Origin: Gordonia sp. SID5947
GTDB taxonomy: Bacteria > Actinomycetota > Actinomycetes > Mycobacteriales > Mycobacteriaceae
NCBI RefSeq assembly: GCF_009862785.1
Contig: NZ_WWHU01000001.1
Coordinates: 806,001-870,000 of the forward strand
Reading direction: 5' to 3'
Length of the DNA: 64,000 nt
Shown here: positions 54,106 to 63,600 of the stretch, in pieces
Position numbering within the stretch: the first letter of the stretch is position 1
Layout of the letters: each line of letters starts with the position of its first letter
Notes under the pieces: model-generated
Database searches by the model: none
Seen by the model: the letters and a program-made list of their open reading frames with translations, nothing else
Told to the model about the DNA's origin: nothing
Program-made: the position numbers and the translations under genes

Positions 54106-54591
54106 CTATCCGGCGATGAATGCGTCGATCTGATTGATCGCTCCGGAAGCTCCTTCGACAACGCCCATGTCGAGTACCTTCTGCAGGGCTTCGGCGGTGT
54201 CGTAGGTACTCACATACGTCGCGACGGTACGGCCGTCTGCTCCGGCGAACGAGTACACGTTCGACGACACGGGCATTGATTCGATCGGAGTGAAGTCTTC
54301 CTCGGCGAAACCGTCGTCGAAGGTGAAACCATTCGGTTCGTCGATGGTTTTGATCTGCCAGTAGCCCGCGAACTTCTCGCCTTCAGGGCTGGTCATGTAA
54401 TAGGTCACGCGACCGCCGGGAGTGAAGTCATGTTCGACGACAGTCGCGGGATACGTCGGTGGGCCCCAGATCTTTTCGAGCTGGCGCGGGTCGGCGTACA
54501 ACTGCCAGATGCGCGAGGCAGGCGCCGCGAACTCGGCGGTGATGGTGAGCGTGCGGGAGTCGATGTCGTGGGTGACGTCGGTGACAGGCAT
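54106..54591 (-). CDS. SRPBCC (AHSA1-like) domain protein
   Basis: A 161-residue START-like protein with FAAPASRIWQLYADPRQLEKIWGPP, GGRVTYYMTSPEGEKFAGYW and an AHSA1-type long C-terminal helix (ALQKVLDMGVVEGASGAI). It lies directly after an ArsR gene and is the second ArsR-SRPBCC pair in the window (compare 11607-13065). ATG 54591 has AGGAGG about 8 nt upstream. Confidence 0.9.
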   Translation of the reverse strand: MPVTDVTHDIDSRTLTITAEFAAPASRIWQLYADPRQLEKIWGPPTYPATVVEHDFTPGGRVTYYMTSPEGEKFAGYWQIKTIDEPNGFTFDDGFAEEDFTPIESMPVSSNVYSFAGADGRTVATYVSTYDTAEALQKVLDMGVVEGASGAINQIDAFIAG

Positions 54592-54935
54592 GGTTCATTC
54601 CTCCTGGGGGCTTCCGTTGCGATCAATTCGTCGATGCGGGCGATGCGGCCACGCCAGACCGATTCGAGCTCGGTGAGCATGGTCGATACTGCGCGTACTG
54701 CGGCGACGTCGCCGGTCGCGAGTTGTTCACGGCCCTGGCGACGTTTGGTCAGCAGGCCGGCACGTTCGAGCACGGCGACGTGCTTCTGTACGGCGGCAAA
54801 GCTCATGTCGTACTTGGCCGCCAATACCGAGACCGAGTGTTCGCCGGTCAGAACGCGACGCATGATGTCGCGCCGGGTTCGATCGGAGAGCGCGTGGAAA
54901 AGGGCGTCTGCCTTGTCCTCTTCCGCGTCGGCCAC
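54405..54935 (-). CDS. ArsR-family regulator, reading through into SRPBCC gene by apparent frameshift
   Basis: The ArsR core is clear: ADALFHALSDRTRRDIMRRVL, SVLAAKYDMSFAAVQKHVAVLERAG, and RRQGREQLA. As sequenced the frame runs on to 54405, overlapping the SRPBCC gene by 187 nt with an implausible Ser/Pro tail. One extra G in the plus-strand G5 run 54606-54610 would give a TGA at 54597-54595, a 113-residue protein ending 3 nt before the SRPBCC start. GTG 54935 is fixed by a promoter 6 nt upstream. It lacks a metal-site CxC. Confidence 0.8.
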   Translation of the reverse strand: MADAEEDKADALFHALSDRTRRDIMRRVLTGEHSVSVLAAKYDMSFAAVQKHVAVLERAGLLTKRRQGREQLATGDVAAVRAVSTMLTELESVWRGRIARIDELIATEAPRRNEPCLSPTSPTTSTPARSPSPPSSRRLPRASGSCTPTRASSKRSGAHRRIPRLSSNMTSLPAVA

Positions 54936-54941
54936 ACCTAA

Positions 54942-54969
54942 AACATACAACCAATTAGTTGTATGTCAA
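54942..54969 (-). promoter_or_regulatory. ArsR promoter with 24-bp palindrome between -35 and -10
   Basis: Minus-strand TTGACA (54969-54964), 16-nt spacer and TATGTT (54947-54942) end 6 nt before GTG 54935, predicting a leaderless transcript. A perfect 9-bp inverted repeat ACATACAAC/GTTGTATGT (54943-54966) spans the spacer and both boxes: a textbook autoregulatory operator. Confidence 0.7.
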
Positions 54970-55047
54970 CCCCTGTTGTGCATCCGCAGAAGATCGGTGC
55001 GTTGATTCCGGAGTGGCCGCCGGCCAGTGGTTTCCGTGAGATGCCGT

Positions 55048-56133
55048 CTACGTGGCCGATCCCAGGGCTCGGGAGAGCTCGTTCGCCGTCGTCGTCGTCA
55101 TGGTGAAACCGCCGCGGTGGCGGATCAGCACTCCGGAACCCACCGGCTGCCGATCGAACGGGAGATCAGCGATGCAGTCCAGGTCAGATCGCCGCCGCGT
55201 GGCCACGTAGGTCAGCGGCCCGGGCAGAATCGGCGGTGTGGGGTCGGCCGACTCGTCGGCCGGTTCGATCGAGAACGGCTCCCCTTCGTACAGGGCGTCG
55301 CCGTGGGCCACGGATGCGACATCGGGATCGATGCCGATGATGACGGCTCCGAGGACAGCCTCGAGAAGTTTCTCGGGCGTCGTGTCGTCTGCGGCGGCGA
55401 CCAGGTCCGGCCGTTCCAGGTTGACCACCACATGGATCTGATCGACCACCGGACCACTCGTGTCGAGCCAGACGATCACTTCGATGAGACCGGCCGCACA
55501 CGCATCGGTCTGGGCGTTGATCACCCGCAGCGTCATCTGCCAGTTGTGGAGTGTGCCGTCGATCGCGTACGCGGGATTGACGCACCGGAATGCGTCAACG
55601 ACCTCGTCGGCCGTGGCCAAACCGATGGGCGGCAGAGACGCCCGATCCTCGGTGACGGGCAGCCACCTGTTGTTGCGCCACAGGCTGTGTGCGACAGCCA
55701 GTTTCGCGAAAACAGCCGAGATCGCACGACTCGTCTCCGCCACCGAGATGCCGTCGGTGGTTCGGATGGCGTCGATGACGTACCGGCCCAACGACTGCGG
55801 CGGCATCTCGCGTTCATACGCGTGGAACAACAACCTCTCACGCTCCCAACGCATCGCCTCCAGCGCGTCGTTGGGCGGTGGCGATGGTTCGTTGCCACTG
55901 AGGTAGCCCCGCAACCATCCCCGTGCGAACTCCGTGGCTTCGGTGATCTGGGATGGCCGCACCGAGATCGTCTGTCCGGTGGCCAACTCGTGAACCGCGA
56001 GGAGACCGCGGAAGGTGTGCGGGTTGCCCGCGATCGCGAAGAGGGCGTTGCCGTGCCCGCTGATCCGCACGACCAGCTCGGGATCGGCCCACTCCGGTAG
56101 GACACTCGGGTCCACACCCGTCAGAAGTTCCAT
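55048..56133 (-). CDS. Unrecognised protein downstream of a toxin-like secreted protein
   Basis: A 361-residue soluble protein of mixed alpha/beta appearance with no recognisable motif. Segments such as LVVRISGHGNALFAIAGNP, RWLPVTEDRASLPPIG and LEVIVWLDTSG-like stretches are unassigned. It begins 20 nt after the stop of the toxin-like gene at 56153-56812 and is probably co-transcribed. That position is where an immunity protein would sit, but its length is larger than usual and nothing in the sequence proves it. ATG 56133 follows GGGACAGGTG. Confidence 0.6.
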   Translation of the reverse strand: MELLTGVDPSVLPEWADPELVVRISGHGNALFAIAGNPHTFRGLLAVHELATGQTISVRPSQITEATEFARGWLRGYLSGNEPSPPPNDALEAMRWERERLLFHAYEREMPPQSLGRYVIDAIRTTDGISVAETSRAISAVFAKLAVAHSLWRNNRWLPVTEDRASLPPIGLATADEVVDAFRCVNPAYAIDGTLHNWQMTLRVINAQTDACAAGLIEVIVWLDTSGPVVDQIHVVVNLERPDLVAAADDTTPEKLLEAVLGAVIIGIDPDVASVAHGDALYEGEPFSIEPADESADPTPPILPGPLTYVATRRRSDLDCIADLPFDRQPVGSGVLIRHRGGFTMTTTTANELSRALGSAT

Positions 56134-56152
56134 CACCTGTCCCTGTTCTCGC

Positions 56153-56812
56153 TCAACCGCGGACGTGACCGTTGGGGTACACGTTCACATGATGACCGCT
56201 GCGATCGACCACATCCCAGTGTTCCCCACCGTGACGGGACTTGTCCCATGTCCATACGCGGCCCTTGTTGTCGACGAATCCGCCGTTGCGGATCGACTTG
56301 GGTTGGCCGTGTGCGCTCTTCGGCGGTACGTAGGGCATCGCGCCCGATTTGGGTAGCTGATCGGCGTGCCCGGCCGCCGGCCACTCGGGTCGCGGGACCG
56401 CCGCCTGTCGGCCGCGCTCCTCTGCCTCGCGGCCGGCACGCCTGCCACACTCGGCCCGCTCGGCCTCCAGCGCGCGCCCACGACCGTTCACCTGCGCCTT
56501 TTGCGCTTCGAACTGGGCGATCTGAGCCGAGGTCGCCCCGCCGGAAGCGTTCACCGAGCGTGCGTAGGCGGAGAGTTGATCGACTTCCTGGTTGTGAGCC
56601 GCGATACGGGCGGGCAGTGACGAACAATCCACCGGGCCGGCGGATGCCGGTGACTGCACCAGCAGTCCCAGACCCATCAGTAGTGCGGTGATCGCGAGCG
56701 ACGCGGTGACCAGGGCGCACAGTGAGTCAGGGACACGTCGACGCGCAGGGCGTGGTCGGTGCTGGTGGTCGAGGTCGCCGGGTGGCTCCTGAATGGTGCA
56801 GTCGGTCGTCAT
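56153..56812 (-). CDS. Exported protein with polymorphic-toxin-like C-terminal domain
   Basis: A 219-residue protein. A transmembrane segment or uncleaved signal lies at about residues 31-52 (LCALVTASLAITALLMGLGL), followed by a helical coiled-coil region with two cysteines (CSSLPARIAAHNQEVD, AECGRR), and the last 43 residues are a compact domain with GGFVDNKGRVWTWDKSRHGG, EHWDV and HVNVYPNGHVRG. The GxVWxxDxSxHGGxHWDV pattern is seen in C-terminal domains of several polymorphic toxins; which toxin family is not certain. First gene of a two-gene unit. Confidence 0.6.
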   Translation of the reverse strand: MTTDCTIQEPPGDLDHQHRPRPARRRVPDSLCALVTASLAITALLMGLGLLVQSPASAGPVDCSSLPARIAAHNQEVDQLSAYARSVNASGGATSAQIAQFEAQKAQVNGRGRALEAERAECGRRAGREAEERGRQAAVPRPEWPAAGHADQLPKSGAMPYVPPKSAHGQPKSIRNGGFVDNKGRVWTWDKSRHGGEHWDVVDRSGHHVNVYPNGHVRG

Positions 56813-57016
56813 CGTGTGCCCCTCATGTCATTCGCGATAGGTGTGAACACCGAGTTGGATGCGCGTGACCGGGGAAATGTTCCGCCGGCATGGAGCGGTT
56901 GCCCGGTCCGACAACGACGAGCCGGGGCGAGCCCGTTAGGTTGTCAGCAGAGGGTGCGTCGGTGGCGTGGAGTCATCGACCTCCGATATCCGATCTCGAC
57001 ACGGGAGGCTTTGGAC

Positions 57017-57868
57017 GTGACACATCTGGGAGTAGTTGGCGGCGGGACGATGGGCGCCGGGATCGCCGAGGTGGCCGCTCGCGCGGGCGACGAGGTACTG
57101 GTCCTCGAACGTGATCAGGACGCGGCCGACGCTGCGCGCGTCCGTGTCGAGAAGTCCCTGGCACGCGGCGCAAAGGCAGGCAAGATCACCGATCAGGAGG
57201 CTGCCGATTCGCTTGCCAGGTTGCGTACCACCACGTCCGTCGGCGATTTCAGTGATCGGGAACTCGTCATCGAGGCCCTGCCGGAGATCGAGTCCCTCAA
57301 GGTCGACTTCTTCGCTCAGCTCGACCAGGTGACGGCTGCTGACGCGATCCTCGCCACCAACACCTCGTCCATCCCGATCATCAGGGTGGCGAAGAACGTC
57401 GCCGATCCGTCTCGGGTGGTGGGCGTGCACTTCTTCAACCCGGTGCCGGTGATGCCGCTCGTCGAGATCATCGCAAGTCTGGCCAGCTCGACAGCGGCGA
57501 TCGAGACGGTCACCGCCTATGCGCGTGACCACCTCGGCAAGCGGACCATCCAGGCCGGCGACCGGGGCGGTTTCGTCGTCAACGCCTTGCTGATCCCCTA
57601 TCTCGTGAGCGCGATCAAGATGTACGAGAGCGGCTACGCGACAAAGGAAGACATCGACGCCGGCATGATCAACGGCTGCGCTCACCCGATGGGACCACTC
57701 ACGCTGAGCGATACCGTCGGCCTGGATGTTGTCCTCGACGTCGCCGAGTCGCTTTACCAGGAGTTCCGCGAACCACATCTCGCACCGCCGCCCCTGTTGC
57801 AGCGCATGGTCGATGCGGGATACCTCGGTAAGAAGACCGGCAAAGGGTTCTACGACTACTCGAAGTAG
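57017..57868 (+). CDS. fadB2: 3-hydroxybutyryl/3-hydroxyacyl-CoA dehydrogenase
   Basis: A 283-residue single-function dehydrogenase: GVVGGGTMGAGIAEV (NAD site), NTSSIPI with the conserved serine, VVGVHFFNPVPVMPLVEII with catalytic His, GGFVVNALLIPYL, and C-terminal KKTGKGFYDYSK. It oxidises 3-hydroxybutyryl-CoA to acetoacetyl-CoA or the reverse. GTG 57017 is chosen for GGGAGG 8 nt upstream. It lies convergent with an acyl-CoA ligase, its probable pathway companion. The symbol follows mycobacterial usage. Confidence 0.9.
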   Translation: MTHLGVVGGGTMGAGIAEVAARAGDEVLVLERDQDAADAARVRVEKSLARGAKAGKITDQEAADSLARLRTTTSVGDFSDRELVIEALPEIESLKVDFFAQLDQVTAADAILATNTSSIPIIRVAKNVADPSRVVGVHFFNPVPVMPLVEIIASLASSTAAIETVTAYARDHLGKRTIQAGDRGGFVVNALLIPYLVSAIKMYESGYATKEDIDAGMINGCAHPMGPLTLSDTVGLDVVLDVAESLYQEFREPHLAPPPLLQRMVDAGYLGKKTGKGFYDYSK

Positions 57869-57885
57869 CCGCTCCCGACCGGCGG

Positions 57886-59492
57886 TCAGTCGGCCAGGCC
57901 CGCGTCCTTGCTCCCATATGCCGCGCGCAACTGCGGTTTCACCACTTTGCCGCCGGCGTTGCGGGGCAGCTCGGCGAGGATGACCAGATCTTTGGGGTGC
58001 TTGAAGCGTGCCAGGTTCTCGTTGAGGTATGGCTCGAGTTCGGTGAGGGTGAGGTCGTCGACGCCGTCGGATAGAACGACGATCCCCACGGGTACCTCCC
58101 CCACCGGTCATCCGCGCGTCCGATGATCGCCGCCTCCGCGATCTTCGGATGGCTGTACAGCACGTTCTCGACCTCGGCACAGTAGATGTTCTCGCCGCCG
58201 GAGATGATCATGTCCTTGGCGCGGTCGACGACGTAGAGGAAACCCTCGTCGTCCTCACGCACCAGATCGCCGGAATGGAACCACCCACCACGGAAGGCGT
58301 CGGCGGTTGCCTGCGGGTTCTGCCAATAGCCCTTCATCATGTTCGGCCCTCGATAGACGATCTCACCGACTTCCCCGGGTTTCACGTCGTTCATCATCGG
58401 GTCGACGATGCGTGCTGTCACCGCGGGCACCACCTTGCCGATCGAACCGATCTTGCGGAGAGCATCCTTGCCCTCGAGAATGCATGTGACAGGCGACATC
58501 TCGGTTTGCCCGAACGCCGTCATGTTGAGCGCGGCCGGGAAGCTCTCGTTCATCGCGTTGAGCACCGAATCCGACGCCGGAGCCGCTCCCCAGCTGATGG
58601 TGCGGAGTTTCAGATTGCGGGGCCTGGCCTTCTGTGCGGCGCACACGGCCTGCCACTGGGCAGGGACCATGAAGACGGAGGTGGTGCCTTCGCGCTCGAG
58701 AGTGTCGAGCATGGTCTCGGCGTCGAACGCGCCGAGCGGATGGATCACCGATCGGACGCCCCGGTAGAACACCGGCGCGAATGCGGCGAGTCCGGCGATG
58801 TGGAAGATGGGCGGCACCACCGAGGCGACATCGTCGTCGGTACTCCCCTGCGATGCGCTGATCGTGGTCACCGCCTGCGCCTGCAGGTTCGTGTGGGTCA
58901 ACATGGCGCCCTTGGGCTTTCCGGTGGTTCCCGAGGTGTACATGATGACGGCGACCGTGTCCTCCGGGACATCGATCTCGGGCAGATCTGCCCGATCCTC
59001 GGCGAGCAGGCTCTCGTAATCGAGGTGGGCTGCGTTGTCGCTGCCGTCGACGACGACGATGGAGTCGATCGCGTCCGTGGATGCGCTCACGGCATCTGCG
59101 ACCGGCGCGAGCAGTTTCTCGGTGACGACCACCCGGGCGCCGCTGTCGGTGACGAGGAAGGCGACCTCGGCGGGACTCATCCGGATGTTGACGGGAACCG
59201 GGATGGCGCCGATCAGGTTGGCGCCCAACACTGCTTCGATGTATTCGGTGCGGTTGAGCAGGGCCATCAGGACGCGATCGCCGAACCGCACGCCTCGGCG
59301 ATGCAGAGCGGCGGCGAATGCGCGTGATCTCTCGTCGAGCTCCCGCCACGTGGTGACCGTGTCGAGGTACTTCACCGCGGTGCGGTCCGGTGTCATGAAC
59401 GCATGCCGGCGGACCTGGTTGTTCCAATGGTTGCGTCGCGAGCGCATCGGCTCGGCGACGAGGTCACTGGTCGACTCGGCGGTGACGGTCAT
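57886..59492 (-). pseudogene. Long-chain acyl-CoA ligase (FadD5-like), frameshifted near the C-terminus
   Basis: A 535-residue adenylating enzyme when joined: AVIMYTSGTTGKPKGAMLTH (AMP motif), GWFHSGDLVREDDEGFLYVVDR, KDMIISGGENIYCAEVENVL, and C-terminal ELPRNAGGKVVKPQLRAAYG with the catalytic lysine. The frame breaks at the plus-strand C5 run 58098-58102; a sixth C restores RWGEVPVGIVVLSDG. As sequenced, the upstream frame ends at 57939 with a nonsense tail. ATG 59492 has AGGAG at 7 nt. It activates fatty acids as CoA thioesters. Confidence 0.85.
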
Positions 59493-59660
59493 GTTCGATC
59501 TCCTGGAGGTCGGAAGCGGTTACCGGGTCCCCGCGCTCCTCGCGACGGTGCCCTCGTGTACACCGTAGGACGCGATGCGGCTCGCCGTGGACGGGTCGCC
59601 GAATCCCGTTCGAACCCGAATGGCCGAGGTTCACTAGCCGTACATCCGGCCGGACCACGG

Positions 59661-60593
59661 CTACCCGACGTCGATGTCTGAGATGCCGGGAGTGGTTCGG
59701 AGGTCCTCCACGGTGAGCAGGCCGGCGAAGGTCACCGACCCCGACGACGGAGACGCCCCGGCTGCGACCACTGAGCGTGCGACCAGCTCCCCCGTCGTCG
59801 CCGACTGTCCACGACCGTGGGCGGTGACCTGTTGTCCGGTAACACGATTGCGAACGAGGATCTGCCAGCGGTCGGTGCCGCGATGAGGCGCCCGCATCAG
59901 TGCCGGACGAAGAACGGGGAGCCGCCCGACAAGAGCCAGGCCGACGGTGGACAGCCGGTCGTCGAGCGCGAGGTAGCTGCGCACGCGGATCTCGTGACGG
60001 TTCCCGGCCAGCACCTGGTCGGGAAAATCCGCGCGGAGGAAGACGCGCTTCCCTCCGGGCATGTCGAACACGCGCCGCTCGCGGTAATTGAACACCCGTG
60101 GGCCGTCATCTGCGGCGTAGATCTGCTGACCCACCAATCCTGCCGTCCACTCGACGGCCGCTGTGCCGTGGACCTCACCGGAACCGAGCATGATCGCGAC
60201 GTCGATGTCGTCGCCCGGTCGAGGTCCCACCGCCTCGACGAGGACGGTGGTCACGCCCGGCGCGAGGCCCGCTCCCAGCACCGTGGTGGCCTCGCCGCCG
60301 ACCTCGGCCAACTCATCGAGATAGGAGCCGGTGGCCGAGGCATCCACGAAGGGGACATCGAGGCACGCACGGCGCACCGCGGTGTCCTCGACACCAGACG
60401 TGTTGACCACGACGTCGTGCTCTGCTGCCAGCGCCGACAAGGCGTCCAACCCCGCAGGTGTGTCGAGCCGGAGCACCGTGGTGTTCGACCGCCCCGACCG
60501 GCTCGTCGCGGTGGTCGAGTGTCCCAAGCGTCGTAGCGCGTGCGCCACGACGTCGCCCACTGCTCCACTGGCTCCCACGATCAGGACCTTCAT
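59661..60593 (-). CDS. Saccharopine-dehydrogenase-like NADP-binding protein
   Basis: A 310-residue protein: Rossmann start MKVLIVGASGAVGDVVAHALR, VVVNTSGVEDTAVRRACLD, and GLAPGVTTVLV, typical of the saccharopine dehydrogenase NADP-binding/trans-acting enoyl-reductase group. The C-terminal domain has FNYRERRVFDMPGGKRVFLR. Reductase of unknown substrate; mycobacterial relatives act in lipid synthesis. ATG 60593 is chosen over the TTG at 60602. Confidence 0.82.
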   Translation of the reverse strand: MKVLIVGASGAVGDVVAHALRRLGHSTTATSRSGRSNTTVLRLDTPAGLDALSALAAEHDVVVNTSGVEDTAVRRACLDVPFVDASATGSYLDELAEVGGEATTVLGAGLAPGVTTVLVEAVGPRPGDDIDVAIMLGSGEVHGTAAVEWTAGLVGQQIYAADDGPRVFNYRERRVFDMPGGKRVFLRADFPDQVLAGNRHEIRVRSYLALDDRLSTVGLALVGRLPVLRPALMRAPHRGTDRWQILVRNRVTGQQVTAHGRGQSATTGELVARSVVAAGASPSSGSVTFAGLLTVEDLRTTPGISDIDVG

Positions 60594-60618
60594 GCGAGCC
60601 AATGTATCCCGGCGGCCG

Positions 60619-63600
60619 CTACGAAACGCCGACCTGCGCTCCGCGGCCGGACCACGCCGCGCTGGCCTCTATCGCCCCGATGATCTGGGGCCGCAGCTCC
60701 GCGGCACGGATCACCGCATCGACCGAACCGACTTCCACGGCACGCGCGATGCTGTGGACGGCGTCGAACTCCGCGGCAACCTCACCGATCTTCTCTGCCC
60801 GGATGGACTGGCGCATCTCCGCGAGTTCGGCGCTCAACGTCGAGCGGTCTGTTCCGGATGCCTCGGCGACGTGCGCTTCGAGCTCCCTGATGCGGGGGTC
60901 GGCTGCGGTGCGCTTGCCGACCTCGCCGGCGAACACCACTGCGGCGGCGGGCGCCCCGCCGAGCACCGATGCAAACGAGCCCTCGATGGCCAACACTGTC
61001 ATGTTCGGGTTCAGCGCCTTGGAGAACACCACGAAGGCACCACCGTGGTACCGCGAGATCACGCAGAAAACGATGGGCCCCTGGAAGTTCACGATCGCAC
61101 GACCGATCTCGGCGCCGTATTCCAACTGGAGCTTGCGCAACGACTCGGGTGAGCCGTCGAAGCCGGACAGGTTGGCCAGCACCACGAGCGGTCGATTGCC
61201 GCTGGCGACGTTGATCGCTCGTGCGGCCTTCTTCGACGACTGCGGGAACAGCGTGCCGGCGGTGTAGGTGTCCGGACCGTCGGTCGGCTTGTAGCCGCGG
61301 CGCTGTACCTCTCGCGATTCGATACCGAGCAGGCACACCGGGATCCCGCCCAGGTGGACATCGCAGACCACGGCGGTCTCGGCGTCTGCCATGCCCGCCC
61401 ACCGTTCGAGCACCACGTGATCTTGATCGGCGAGAGCGCGCATCACCGTGCGAATGTCGAAGGGCTTCTTGCGATCCGGATTCGTCTCGGTCGAGAAGAT
61501 GTGCCCGACCGTGGTGAAATCGCTCCCGGCCAGAACGTGCGGGTAGTCGCAGATGTCCCGATCTGCCGGGTCACTGGTGACCGATCGTCGCGGCGTCTGC
61601 TCGCCGGGAACCACATAGGTGTGGTCGTAATGACTCATCAGTAGATCCTTGGCGGCGCCGAGGTTCGGCACCCAGTACTGAGCCTGCCCATTGGGGCCCA
61701 TCACCCGGTCGTAGCCACCGATGCCGAAGTTGTCCTCGGCGGACACACCGCCGGAGAAGTCGAGTGACTGTTTGCCGGTGAGCACCATCGCCGAATCCGG
61801 TGTCATGACCAGGATGCCCTTGGTGTGCATCAGCATCGTCGCCTCGGCATTCCAGTACGGCTGCGCGCCGACGTTGATGCCCGCCACGACGATGTTGATC
61901 TCGCCGCCGGCCTGGGTGAATTCGACGACCCGCTTGAGTGCGCGCGCCACCCAGTCCATGTTCTCGGTTCCCGAGTCCATCGAGATCCGGGCGCCCGACG
62001 ACAGCGCAAACCACTCGAGCGGAACCTGCATCCGCTCGGCGAGGTCGAGCGCCCCGATCACCCGGCTGCACTCTGGCTCCGACAGCGCACCAAGCGATTT
62101 CGTGGGATCGCCGAGCAGGACCACGCGGGTGACACCCTGCGGGTACTTCTCGGTCGCAGTGGTGACCACGCCGACCACCATGGCGGCGGTGTTGCCGCCC
62201 TTGGGTCGATCGACGGGTTCCAGTACCTGTTCGGCGTTGAGGTCGTACTCGGTGAACTCGCCGAGCAGGGTCGCCAGCTCGTACGGGTAGACGGTGTTGC
62301 GCTTCGCCGCCCGCAGTACCTTCTGCCGGTACCCGTCGACGGGCTCGATCGGCTCGTCGGACGGCTCACCGACGGTGACGTCGAAGCTGCCGGTGGCGTT
62401 GATCGAGAACCGCACGGCGACCTTTGACAGGGCGCCGCTGTCGTGGTCGCGCCGACGCGCGATCAGCTGGACTTCCTCGAGCCCGACTCCTGCGGCAATG
62501 GCTCGGATGTACCCCGCGATCGCTTCGAGTTCCTCGGCGGTGACCTCCATCGGCGGCCAGATGTACATGATGATCCGATTGGTGTCGGCCGTGCGGCCGG
62601 ACGGCCGCTGCGCCTGCCGTATCGAATCGACGCACGACGCCAGGATCGTCTCGGCCGTCGGTAGCGCCAGCAGGCGGCCGTCGTGCTCGCGCAGCGCTGT
62701 GAGGTCACGGACCTGTGCGAAGGCGATGAGGCGGTCGTCGGACGGGTTCTCGCGGGCCACACACCGGAAGAGGTAGACCTCGTCGTCGTCGGACGAACTC
62801 AGCCGGGTGAGGTCGAACTTGTGCAAACGCTCCATCTGCATACGTTGCGCGATGTACGGATGCAGACCGCGGATCAGTCGCTCCTCGGCCATCCCGGTCG
62901 CGGCCTGACGGAAGGTGAAGTGGTGATGCATCAGGGCGTCGCCACTCCCGGCAACCGTGGTGGTGATGCGATGCACCTGGCTGGGCATGGGTGTGGCAGC
63001 GATGACCTCGTGCAACGCCGATGCCATCGCATCGAAGTCCTCGGGTTGCTGTTCCCAGCTGAGGTAGATGTCGGCGTCGGTGGATGCCGTGTCGCGAGCG
63101 AGTTCGGCCAGCCCGGCCAGGGCCGGTCCCAGCTCGTCGAAGCTCACCGCGGCGGAGACCAGGTTCGCGCCATCCCGTTCGGCGACCACGAAGCTGGCAC
63201 CGCCGGCCTTCTGGATGCGCACATCGGAGATGCCCTTGTTCCCGTAGTAGCGCCGGGTCAGCACCTCGAGCATCACGGTGTTGTCGGACTTGCCGCGGAC
63301 CACCTGTTGCCCCAGCAGCCGAACGAGTGGCTCGGTGCTGCGGACCATCTCCGAGATGCGCTCGGCGCGATCCGCGGCGTGCGGGTTGTCGTCGAGATAG
63401 CGCAGATGGTCGCGGACGTTGTCATACACCCGTGCGCGGTTTCGCCGCAGCAGCTGCTGTCCGTACCACGCGTAGATGAGCCCGCGCGCGAGATCGGCGA
63501 TGACCGGGAACCGCACCTGTGTGGCTGCGACGAGCCGGTCGAGCGCGGTGCCGACGGAGTCGCGCAGTTCCTCGCGCGGAGTCGGCTCCCCCAGCCACTC

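Noticed and set aside
59590..59660. tRNA-like GTTCGAAC stretch
   Set aside because: No cloverleaf arms or acceptor stem around it; the motif is a chance palindrome.
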